Part shown: piece by piece, positions 1 through 6,679 of the stretch | How the letters are laid out: the number at the start of each line of letters is the position of its first letter | Position numbering within the stretch: position 1 is the first letter of the stretch | DNA from: an uncultured Actinomyces sp. | GTDB lineage: Bacteria; Actinomycetota; Actinomycetes; Actinomycetales; Actinomycetaceae | Assembly (NCBI GenBank): GCA_938030835.1 | Contig: CALHID010000336.1 | Coordinates: forward strand, 1 to 24,370 | Length of the DNA: 24,370 nucleotides | Direction of reading: 5' to 3' | Made by a program: the position numbers and the translations under genes | Notes under the pieces: model-generated | The model's input: only the letters and a program-made list of their open reading frames with translations | The model's database searches: none | What the model was told of the DNA's origin: nothing

Positions 1-476
1 GTAAGGATACTCGCGGCATCATCCGCGTTCACCAGTTCAACAAGGCTGAGATGTTCTCTTACTGCCGTCCCGAGGATGCAGAAGAAGAGCACGCACGCTT
101 CCTGGCTTGGGAAGAAGAGATGCTGGCCAAGGTTGAGCTGCCCTACCGCGTGATTGATACGGCTGCTGGTGACCTGGGTACTTCTGCCGCTCGTAAGTTT
201 GACTGCGAGGCCTGGCTGCCCACTCAGGAACGCTACATGGAGGTCACCTCGACCTCGAATTGCACGACCTTCCAGGCGCGTCGACTGGGTATCCGTGAGC
301 GTCGCGAAGATGGCATGACCGCTGTCGCGACCCTCAATGGCACCCTTGCTACGACTCGTTGGCTGGTTGCAATTCTCGAGAACCACCAGCGCTCTGATGG
401 CTCAATCTACGTTCCCGAAGCAATGCGCCCCTACCTGGGTGGCCTCGAGGTTCTTGAGCCCGTCGCTGCAAAGTAA
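1..476 (+). CDS. serS: Seryl-tRNA synthetase, C-terminal part (5' end outside window)
   Basis: Class II aminoacyl-tRNA synthetase that charges tRNA-Ser with serine in the cytoplasm. The open frame enters from the left edge (first full codon at position 3) and ends with TAA at 474-476. The visible part begins with the motif 2 region (DTRGIIRVHQFNKAEMF), continues through the serine-binding core (GDLGTSAARKFDCEAWLP, then EVTSTSNCTTFQARR) and ends with motif 3 (LNGTLATTRWLVAILENHQ). These blocks are diagnostic of bacterial SerRS. About 157 residues are visible, so roughly the first two thirds of a usual 420-430 residue enzyme lie upstream. The HAD gene follows after 9 bases on the same strand and is probably co-transcribed. 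Certain as to family. Confidence 0.97.
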   Translation, partial: KDTRGIIRVHQFNKAEMFSYCRPEDAEEEHARFLAWEEEMLAKVELPYRVIDTAAGDLGTSAARKFDCEAWLPTQERYMEVTSTSNCTTFQARRLGIRERREDGMTAVATLNGTLATTRWLVAILENHQRSDGSIYVPEAMRPYLGGLEVLEPVAAK

Positions 477-485
477 CGAGGCTGC

Positions 486-1397
486 GTGACCAGCTACTTA
501 ACGGCGCCGCTCAGCGGTGAAGCTCCCCGTCCTTTCGAGGAGCTGGTGGGGGAGGCGCTCAATGCGCTTCCTTCCACTTTCCCGCGTGATATCACGCAGG
601 TGATGGTCGCCCTGGATATCGATGGGACGATTTTGAGTCCCAGTGGCGCCAGCGCTCAGGTCGTTGAAGCAATTGCGGCGCTGAGTCGCGCCGGTGCGCA
701 GGTCGTTATCGCGACAGGCCGCTCAATGGGCGCGGTCCTACCCGTTCTCCCGCTGCTGGGCTTTCGCCGCGGGTGGATTGTCGCCTCGAATGGTGCGATC
801 CTTGCTCGCGTTCACGAGGCCGGTTATGAAATTGTGCATCGCCACGAGTTTTCCCCCGCCGAGGTGATCGACGAGGCGTTGAAGACTCTTCCGCAGGCAC
901 GTTTCGCGGTTGAGGACCGACAGCTGCGCTTGGTTTCAACCGGCTTCCCCGAAGGGGAAATCGTTGAGGATACCAAGTTGGTGAGCGTTGATGAACTGAA
1001 AGCGATGCGCACGCCGAAGCTTGTCATTCGCGAACCTGCGCTGGACCGTGATGCTTTCGAAAGCATCTTGTGTGCCCTTCCTTTTGCGAAGACTCACGAG
1101 GTTTTCGTCGGCTGGACCTCGTGGGCAGATGTCAGCGCACTCGGCGTAACGAAAGCCAGCGGGCTTGATGAACTCCGACGGGATCTCTCGCTTCCCGTTG
1201 AAGGAACAGTCGCTATTGGTGACGGCACAAATGACATCGCCATGATTCAGTGGGCAGCCTTTGGGGTTGCCATGGGCGGTGCCACAGACGAAGTTCGCAT
1301 TCACAGCGATTTCGTTGCGGCAGCAGTCGAAAACGATGGTGCGGCCGCCGTCATGCAGGCGATTTTGCGCTGGTGCGCATCTCATGCGTGTGAGTGA
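486..1397 (+). CDS. Cof-type HAD-superfamily phosphatase
   Basis: A 303-residue member of the haloacid dehalogenase superfamily, Cof/type IIB group, which dephosphorylates sugar phosphates, nucleotides or similar small metabolites in the cytoplasm. Motif I is LDIDGT with the nucleophile Asp44 and acid/base Asp46; motif II lies in ATGRS (76-80); a likely motif III Lys is near 223; motif IV is GDGTND (245-250). The middle region (about 85-210) is the variable cap. The start is GTG at 486, only 9 bases after serS; no better in-frame start precedes motif I. A HAD hydrolase directly after serS is common in actinobacteria and suggests a shared transcript. The last 47 bases overlap the 3' end of the convergent alpha/beta hydrolase gene on the other strand. 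Substrate cannot be told from sequence. Confidence 0.9.
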   Translation: MTSYLTAPLSGEAPRPFEELVGEALNALPSTFPRDITQVMVALDIDGTILSPSGASAQVVEAIAALSRAGAQVVIATGRSMGAVLPVLPLLGFRRGWIVASNGAILARVHEAGYEIVHRHEFSPAEVIDEALKTLPQARFAVEDRQLRLVSTGFPEGEIVEDTKLVSVDELKAMRTPKLVIREPALDRDAFESILCALPFAKTHEVFVGWTSWADVSALGVTKASGLDELRRDLSLPVEGTVAIGDGTNDIAMIQWAAFGVAMGGATDEVRIHSDFVAAAVENDGAAAVMQAILRWCASHACE

Positions 1398-2538
1398 GCC
1401 AATCACCCATAATCGCGAAAGCTCGGTCAAGATCACCAAGTTGGCAATGCTCAGCCATATCCGGGTCATCCACGGCGTGGAACTCCCGGATATCAAGGCT
1501 TGCGGCATTTTGTAGTGCTCGACGCACATCTTCTAAGCGGTCAAAGGGCACGTACTGATCAGAATCCCCGGCCATGACGAGGCAGTGCTGGTTGATCCTT
1601 CCTTCTAATGGGGCCATAGTAAATGCTCCCATTGCTCTTAAGACATCGGTGGGCACACGTAATCCGGTGAGATCACGCGCCTGCTGGAGCTTCCATGCCA
1701 GATCGGCATTCATGTGGGGCAAAACCTTCATGCTTGTGTTGATGAGCCATTCAGGCTCTGTTCTATCAATGAATCCATCAATTGCTGGACGCAGTGCGCG
1801 AGGTAGCGGCATCGTTAGCCCGTCCAGAAGGCGGTACATCATGTCGAATGCAATGACGTGGCTAATACGCGGGGTATATGCCGCAGCGCGCATGACTAGG
1901 TAACCGCCAAAAGAGACTCCGAGTGCAGCAGCACTTGTTATTCCGAAGAAGTCTAAGACAGCGGCAGTTGGGCGCTCCCACTGTGACTCTAGAGGCATTC
2001 CTGCCAGTGCCGTATGCCCTTGTCCAGGTCCGTCGAAAACGATGATGTCGAAGGGGCGAGTGGGAAAGTGCATAGCAAAGCTCATGATTTCTTCGGCGTA
2101 ACCGTCGAAACCGTTCATCATGATGAGGGTGCGAGGGCTATTCGCGCCGACGGTCTTTCGATCCATCGAGTCGGCTTGCCAACGCATTGCTGTAAGTTCG
2201 CCACCGCCATAGGGGATCTTGTGGCGAGTGAAGCCTTGATCTGCATAGGCGCGATCGAAACGATGTGACATCGAGTCAATAAGCTCTTGTTTGTGTGGAT
2301 CATTTCTTGGCAGGTAGAAGGCGGCAAGTTCATAGAGGCGCCACGCTGCATCTGCGTCGTCCACTTTGTCGAAATGCTGGGCCGATTGGAGCGCTAGCCT
2401 TGTGATGTCTTGAGTGGACTTGATGCGAGGCAAGAGATCTGTGGAGACGGCATCCATTCCTTCTCGGTTTAGGAGCGGATCAAATACGCGGTTGAGTTGC
2501 AGATCGAATTGGCGATTACCGGTGTACTTAACGAACAT
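1351..2538 (-). CDS. Alpha/beta hydrolase (FrsA/pseudooxynicotine-hydrolase-like esterase)
   Basis: A 395-residue cytoplasmic alpha/beta hydrolase without a signal peptide. An all-helical N-terminal part (about 1-100) precedes the hydrolase fold: oxyanion region MMNGFDGY (140-147), GPGQG (170-174), nucleophile elbow GVSFGG with Ser209, acid AGDSDQYVP with Asp327 (or Asp325) and a candidate His364 in AEHCQ. The helical extension followed by this core resembles the FrsA/DUF1100 and 2,6-dihydropseudooxynicotine hydrolase group; this is family-level recall. It is transcribed divergently from a TetR regulator with a palindrome between, so it is probably the regulator's target, induced by a small-molecule ligand. 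A TAGGCT -10 element lies exactly 6 nt before the ATG, suggesting leaderless mRNA. The 3' end overlaps the HAD gene by 47 bases. Substrate unknown. Confidence 0.88.
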   Translation of the reverse strand: MFVKYTGNRQFDLQLNRVFDPLLNREGMDAVSTDLLPRIKSTQDITRLALQSAQHFDKVDDADAAWRLYELAAFYLPRNDPHKQELIDSMSHRFDRAYADQGFTRHKIPYGGGELTAMRWQADSMDRKTVGANSPRTLIMMNGFDGYAEEIMSFAMHFPTRPFDIIVFDGPGQGHTALAGMPLESQWERPTAAVLDFFGITSAAALGVSFGGYLVMRAAAYTPRISHVIAFDMMYRLLDGLTMPLPRALRPAIDGFIDRTEPEWLINTSMKVLPHMNADLAWKLQQARDLTGLRVPTDVLRAMGAFTMAPLEGRINQHCLVMAGDSDQYVPFDRLEDVRRALQNAASLDIREFHAVDDPDMAEHCQLGDLDRAFAIMGDWLTHTHEMRTSAKSPA

Positions 2539-2544
2539 GAAAGC

Positions 2545-2550
2545 AGCCTA
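2545..2550 (-). promoter_or_regulatory. -10 element of the alpha/beta hydrolase gene, leaderless type
   Basis: On the minus strand TAGGCT is followed by six bases and then the ATG at 2538, which places the expected transcription start at the A of ATG. TTTTAT, 17 bases upstream, is only a weak -35. Confidence 0.5.
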
Positions 2551-2586
2551 TATCGTGTAATCGCAGCATAAAACGCACAAAACCTA

Positions 2587-2614
2587 ACAATATGTTCGAT
2601 ACTGAACACGTTGT
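2587..2614. promoter_or_regulatory. Palindromic operator, probable TetR-family binding site
   Basis: ACAA-nn-TGTTC-N6-GAACA-nn-TTGT: an inverted repeat with 11-base arms matching at 9 of 11 positions. It lies in the 127-base divergent gap between the alpha/beta hydrolase and the tetR gene. Its right end overlaps the putative -35 (TTGTCC, 2611-2616) of the regulator, which fits autorepression. Size and placement are typical of TetR-family operators; the binding partner is inferred from position. Confidence 0.75.
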
Positions 2615-2639
2615 CCTTAAACGGTAGGATAACTATGAA
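2611..2639 (+). promoter_or_regulatory. Putative promoter of the tetR gene
   Basis: TTGTCC (2611-2616), 17 bases, TATGAA (2634-2639). An alternative -10 is TAGGAT at 2625-2630. The start codon is at 2666, giving a leader of about 20 nt. The -35 overlaps the operator palindrome. Confidence 0.5.
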
Positions 2640-2665
2640 ACAACACGGAAAATGATCGGATCATC

Positions 2666-3304
2666 ATGTCCTTGAATGAAGTTGACACGAGTGATGAAAA
2701 TACGGATCTCCGTATCCGAAAGACTCGTCGAGCGATCCGCGCAGGCTTCCTCGCCGTTTGTGAAAACAAACCCTACGACAAGGTCACTGTGACCGATATA
2801 TGCACCGCGTCATTGGTTTCACGAACAACGTTTTATGACCACTATGTCGACAAAGATGCCGTCCTTACAGAAGTTGTCACACTTTTCATCAAGCAAATGA
2901 CTCCGGCGATCAAAGGCCTGTGGCTGCAGGACACTCTCATGAGCGATCCCGAAAAACTCCGCCACGACCTCGCAAATTTCTACGCACAAAACGGTCACGA
3001 GCTCAAGACGCTCCTTTCGTTGCGTCGTGGGGCTGAAGGAGACCTGAGCGCACAGATCGCGAACATGTGTCGTACAGTTTTTGACCAGTGGGCACGCGGC
3101 CGTATCAAGGAATCCCTCCTTCCCCTGGCTTCCGATATCTACGCCTCCGTCGTACTCACTTTCATTGAACGAGGCGCAAGCAAAGCTCTAACGAACGAAG
3201 AACTTTCCCTGATAGGCACTCTCCAGTCCCTCATCATCGAGGCGACCGCTCCGAATCCGCATGACGTAGGCGTTTCGGGTGGGGAAGTGACGACGAAGAG
3301 ATAG
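2666..3304 (+). CDS. TetR/AcrR-family transcriptional regulator
   Basis: A 212-residue one-component repressor. The N-terminal DNA-binding domain is clear: helix 1 around RKTRRAIRAGFLAVC (18-32), then the helix-turn-helix DKVTVTDICTASLVSRTTFYDHYVDKD (38-64), the TetR signature with the FYDHY recognition helix. Residues about 75-200 form an all-helical ligand-binding domain that resembles the TetR_C_8 type and shows no identifiable ligand site. Only a weak ribosome-binding site precedes the ATG (CGGATCATC). It is divergent from the alpha/beta hydrolase, and a 28-base palindrome between them is the likely operator, so the pair probably forms a ligand-induced esterase/repressor unit. The DUF5926 gene follows 59 bases downstream with its own likely promoter. 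Confidence 0.93.
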   Translation: MSLNEVDTSDENTDLRIRKTRRAIRAGFLAVCENKPYDKVTVTDICTASLVSRTTFYDHYVDKDAVLTEVVTLFIKQMTPAIKGLWLQDTLMSDPEKLRHDLANFYAQNGHELKTLLSLRRGAEGDLSAQIANMCRTVFDQWARGRIKESLLPLASDIYASVVLTFIERGASKALTNEELSLIGTLQSLIIEATAPNPHDVGVSGGEVTTKR

Positions 3305-3351
3305 CTTCCCGCCTCTGCGAGCTTCGGCCTCGTGAATGCTGGGAAAACCGC

Positions 3352-3357
3352 TACGAT
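3352..3357 (+). promoter_or_regulatory. -10 element of the DUF5926 gene, leaderless type
   Basis: TACGAT, six bases, then ATG at 3364. No clear -35 and no Shine-Dalgarno sequence between, so a leaderless transcript starting at the ATG is the simplest reading. Confidence 0.5.
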
Positions 3358-3363
3358 AGCCCC

Positions 3364-4245
3364 ATGGGAAAAGCCTCACGTCGTAAAAAAGTAGCAGTCA
3401 GCGCAGATCGCCCGGCATACCGCCCCCCGATCCCCTTCGTGGAACGTCCTTTCGAAGGACTTCCTAACGAAGTTGAACTGGTCGCAATGCGCGAAATCAT
3501 CCCTTGCGCAGTGCTGAGCGGACGCACCACCGAAGAACACGGCGGTGCAGACTTCGACATCGTGACTCTGCTGCCCGATGGCCATCCCGCAATGATTCGC
3601 CCCGATGGACGTATCCTTGTCGGCCTGCAGACTCGCTCGAACTCTGGCGATCTCTCACACGACGTTGCCGCAGCTCTCCTTGCTGCTCTTCAGGCACAGT
3701 CCGATGGTGTTGACGGTGTCATCGACATTGATGTGCGCGAACCCGCCCCTCGCCTCCAGGACATTGTTGATCCGAAGGCATTTGGCGATATGGAGATCGT
3801 TGCTGATTTCGGTTACTGGTTCGATCCGAATCAGGAACTCACCCCCGAAATGCGCGATGCTCTTGAGCAAAACCGCGCTGACGTTGTTCCTACCGCTGCA
3901 GTACCCGGTACCGAAGGCATGTACTGGTGCGAAATGAACCGCAACTTCGTTCGCTACGTGTCTGCTGCCCCTGAGCACAAGCTTTTTGATGCGCTTGCTC
4001 GCCTGCAGGCAGCTGGAAATGCCCGATTGGGAGAAGGCTCCCGTTTCGTCGGTGCATTCCGCGCATGCGGCCTGGCAATTCCGGTTTTTGAGCTCGCTGA
4101 AGGCGCTTCGGCAGAAGATGTTGCCGCCGATGCAAAGGCTCTTGCGGAAAACGTTGAGAAGGCACTGAAGGAAACCACACCGCTGAGTGCAGACGAGCGT
4201 CGCGCACGCCAGGGCCTCGTTTCCCGCCAGGTCACGATTCGCTAA
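3364..4245 (+). CDS. DUF5926 family protein
   Basis: A 293-residue soluble protein of a conserved but uncharacterised actinobacterial family that I recognise as DUF5926. It opens with a basic tail MGKASRRKK, has a conserved block FVERPFEGLPNEVELVAMRE (about 25-44) and EIIPCAVL, and closes with a charged helix (ADERRARQGLVSRQ). The family is sometimes labelled preprotein translocase or SEC-C-like, but no SecA motor motif or cysteine cluster is present, so I give no function. No signal peptide or membrane segment. It is followed 35 bases later by a glycosyltransferase; a second leaderless promoter may lie in that gap. Family call is fairly sure, role unknown. Confidence 0.8.
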   Translation: MGKASRRKKVAVSADRPAYRPPIPFVERPFEGLPNEVELVAMREIIPCAVLSGRTTEEHGGADFDIVTLLPDGHPAMIRPDGRILVGLQTRSNSGDLSHDVAAALLAALQAQSDGVDGVIDIDVREPAPRLQDIVDPKAFGDMEIVADFGYWFDPNQELTPEMRDALEQNRADVVPTAAVPGTEGMYWCEMNRNFVRYVSAAPEHKLFDALARLQAAGNARLGEGSRFVGAFRACGLAIPVFELAEGASAEDVAADAKALAENVEKALKETTPLSADERRARQGLVSRQVTIR

Positions 4246-4268
4246 GGAAAGGCGGCACTTGAGCGGGA

Positions 4269-4274
4269 TAGACT
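4269..4274 (+). promoter_or_regulatory. -10 element of the glycosyltransferase gene, leaderless type
   Basis: TAGACT, six bases, then GTG at 4281. No Shine-Dalgarno sequence between. Suggests an independent start of transcription inside the DUF5926-GT2-DUF2079 run. Confidence 0.45.
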
Positions 4275-4280
4275 AACAGA

Positions 4281-5129
4281 GTGACTCCCGTTCAATCCGT
4301 CGAACCCTCACCTTCCCAGAAGGTCGCTGCGATCATCTGTGCCCACAATGTGGGTCGGCAGATCGCCTCAACAGTTCGTGCATGCCGCGCAATCCCAGGC
4401 GTTGACCTGCTGATTGTCATTGACGACGGCTCGGACGACGACACCGGGAAGTATGCGCGCGCCGCCGGTGCGGTTGTCGTTCGCCATTCCGTTCCCCGAG
4501 GCCGGGCCTCGGCACGCGAAACGGGAGTGAAAGTCGCAGCAATGCGCGATCGCGTGGACGCTCCCGGACGCCATATCCTCTTCCTCTCGGGAGACTTGGG
4601 GGAGAGTGCCGTCGATGCCGCCTTCCTTGTCGAGGCGATTTCCAGTGGGCGCGCAGATCTGGCGTGTGGCGTGCCCGCGGACTTGAGCGCTTCCGATGGG
4701 AAATCACGGAAGGGAACTTCCGCTCAGCGCCTCGCCCACAATACGATCCGTCGCCAGACCGGTTGGGATTGTCAGGCGCCGCTTTCCCCAGAAATGTGCC
4801 TGACTCGCGAGGCTCTGAATTGCATCATGCCTTTCGCAAATGGATACGGCCTGGAGCTGGACCTGAAGGTACGACTGCTTTCTGAAGGAATGACAGCTAT
4901 TGAACTGCCCTGCGCTTTCGAGCATACGGGCGATGATCACAGTCTGGTTGAGCTCAACCCCACGACGGGTTTCGCCGATGTGTCGTGGACGTCAGCGATG
5001 TTGGCCCTACGCAAAGTGCGACTGCGCCGTCGCTTCCGAACCCCTGTCTCTCTTCAACGCTTGGGTGCCCCCTATCCTGATCCCGAGCACACTCCCGTAT
5101 CCCAATCACTCGTAGGAGAAACCAGTTAA
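4281..5129 (+). CDS. Glycosyltransferase family 2 protein
   Basis: A 282-residue GT-A fold enzyme that should transfer a sugar from a nucleotide-sugar donor. The N-terminal strand VAAIICAHNVGRQI (15-28) and the nucleotide-binding DDGSDDDTG (48-56) are typical. The usual DxD metal site is replaced or displaced: the equivalent strand reads ILFLSGDLGES (99-109), with one Asp only. Later ALNCIMPF and GYGLELDLKVRLL (about 193-205) fit the acceptor region with a conserved ELD. No transmembrane segment is evident. Start is GTG at 4281. Its TAA shares a base with the ATG of the next gene (TAATG at 5127-5131), implying translational coupling with the DUF2079 membrane protein, which is the natural partner in a cell-envelope glycan task. 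Acceptor and sugar unknown. Confidence 0.87.
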   Translation: MTPVQSVEPSPSQKVAAIICAHNVGRQIASTVRACRAIPGVDLLIVIDDGSDDDTGKYARAAGAVVVRHSVPRGRASARETGVKVAAMRDRVDAPGRHILFLSGDLGESAVDAAFLVEAISSGRADLACGVPADLSASDGKSRKGTSAQRLAHNTIRRQTGWDCQAPLSPEMCLTREALNCIMPFANGYGLELDLKVRLLSEGMTAIELPCAFEHTGDDHSLVELNPTTGFADVSWTSAMLALRKVRLRRRFRTPVSLQRLGAPYPDPEHTPVSQSLVGETS

Positions 5130-6583
5130 TGTCTGAAAAAGGTACCCGTTTGCGTACATCCCGAGCGCTTGCGGCCTATCTTCCCGCTGCACTTTCCGTT
5201 GTCCTGGGCGCCTGCCTGTACATCACCTTCTCGGTTGGCCAGTGGCGATCGCTGACCGTCCCTTCGTGGGATCTGGCTATTTTCACCGAGGCAGCGAAGT
5301 CGTATTCCCACTTCTCTGCGCCGATCGTGCCCGTGAAGGGACCGGGTTACAACCTTCTGGGTGATCACTTCCACCCCATTTTGGTGCTTTTGGGGCCGAT
5401 TTATCGTTTCTTCCCCTCAGGACTGACCCTGCTGGTCGTTCAAGATCTTCTGATTGCGGTTTCTGCGTGGCCGCTGGTTCGCCTCGCCAGTAAGCAGGCT
5501 GGGTGGCTTCTTGGCTCATTCGTTGGCATTGGGTACGTCACCGCATGGGGATTCCAAGGTGCTGTTGCCTCTCAGTTCCATGAGATTGCCTTTGCTGTTC
5601 CCCTTCTTGCGTGGGCCTCTGCCGCATTCGTTGAGGGTCGCTGGGTTGCTGTGATGGCATGGTCGGCGCCTTTGGTCTTGGTGAAGGAAGACCTTGGCCT
5701 TACCGTCATGATGATCGGCCTCGTGTTGGCGTGGCGAGGCCGAGAGAACGAAAAGTCCTTCACCTACCCCTTGTTCTTTGCGGTCTTTGGACTTCTTGCC
5801 TTCTTCGTAACCGTCAAGCTGCTTTTGCCCGCCTTCAACGCCTCGGGTACGTGGGCCTACAGCTTGGATGGAAGCAGCAATCGCGGGGGCGTCACTTTGA
5901 TTGAGCGCGCGCTGTGGCCTGCCCAAAAGTACGGCGTGATTGCCATGGTGATTTTAGGGGCCGGCATCATTGGTATGGCATCCCCCTGGTTCTGGGTCAT
6001 CATGCCAACAATTGCCTGGCGTTTCTTGGGTTCCGTTGACTACTACTGGGATTGGAAGTACTGGCATTACAACGCGATTTTGATCCCGATCCTCTTGGGT
6101 GCCTTGCTGGATGTGCATCGTCGGTGGTCTTCGCAGGAGGATTCTTCGATTTCCCGAGGCTGGGGCTGGGTGACCAGCACGCAGCGTCCTTTGGTGGCAA
6201 CAATCGCCTTGGCACTGCCTTGCGCTGCGGCCTTTGTGACCGCTCCGCAGCTCCCGATGTGGCAGATGACGAATCCTGGGTTTGGAGCAGTGAGCCCGAG
6301 GATGGCTCAGGTCGAGGAGATCAATTCATTGATCCCGGAAAACGCCAATGTCGAAACGGACCTGACTCTGCTTGCCTACCTGATCCCCGATCATGAGGTC
6401 TACTGGGTGGGATCCGCGAAGGGTGTTGCCGTGGATTACGTAGTTGTTGATCAGCGCGGTGCCGCCTGGGGTGATCAGAAAAACGTTGAAGCAGTCTCCT
6501 ATGCGCAGGGAGCACACCCTGGTTCGACCTATAAGTTGATTTACAACTCGGGAGGCTTCCAGGTCGCTCAGCGTGTTAACTAG
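5129..6583 (+). CDS. DUF2079 polytopic membrane protein
   Basis: A 484-residue integral membrane protein with about ten hydrophobic segments. The first lies at about 10-35, followed by the DUF2079 hallmark SWDLAIFTEAAKSY and the loop NLLGDHFHPILVLLGP. This family resembles GT-C-fold glycosyltransferases in having an acidic and histidine-rich first extracytoplasmic loop, but no activity is established. The C-terminal 100 residues (after about 385) are soluble and include EINSLIPENANVETD, resembling the periplasmic domain of other DUF2079 proteins. AGGAGA at 5113-5118 sits before the ATG, and the start overlaps the stop of the GT2 gene by one base. The pair probably works on an envelope polysaccharide or lipid-linked sugar. 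A strong hairpin ends the transcript. Confidence 0.85.
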   Translation: MSEKGTRLRTSRALAAYLPAALSVVLGACLYITFSVGQWRSLTVPSWDLAIFTEAAKSYSHFSAPIVPVKGPGYNLLGDHFHPILVLLGPIYRFFPSGLTLLVVQDLLIAVSAWPLVRLASKQAGWLLGSFVGIGYVTAWGFQGAVASQFHEIAFAVPLLAWASAAFVEGRWVAVMAWSAPLVLVKEDLGLTVMMIGLVLAWRGRENEKSFTYPLFFAVFGLLAFFVTVKLLLPAFNASGTWAYSLDGSSNRGGVTLIERALWPAQKYGVIAMVILGAGIIGMASPWFWVIMPTIAWRFLGSVDYYWDWKYWHYNAILIPILLGALLDVHRRWSSQEDSSISRGWGWVTSTQRPLVATIALALPCAAAFVTAPQLPMWQMTNPGFGAVSPRMAQVEEINSLIPENANVETDLTLLAYLIPDHEVYWVGSAKGVAVDYVVVDQRGAAWGDQKNVEAVSYAQGAHPGSTYKLIYNSGGFQVAQRVN

Positions 6584-6629
6584 AAACGTTCAGGCGAGTT
6601 GATTGAGCGTCATATCAGTCAAGACACAC

Positions 6630-6658
6630 GGTGCCCCCGCGATTTTCGCGGGGGCACC
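6630..6658. terminator. Strong hairpin between convergent DUF2079 and copA
   Basis: GGTGCCCCCGCGA, 3-base loop, TCGCGGGGGCACC: a perfect 13-bp stem. It lies between the stops of two convergent genes, so it can serve both strands. No T-tract follows on either strand. Confidence 0.8.
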
Positions 6659-6679
6659 CATGTATGAGAGTGATACTTT

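Noticed and set aside
936..1529. Open frame of 197 codons on the minus strand across the end of the HAD gene
   Set aside because: Overlaps both the HAD phosphatase and the alpha/beta hydrolase; no motif and no translation signal.
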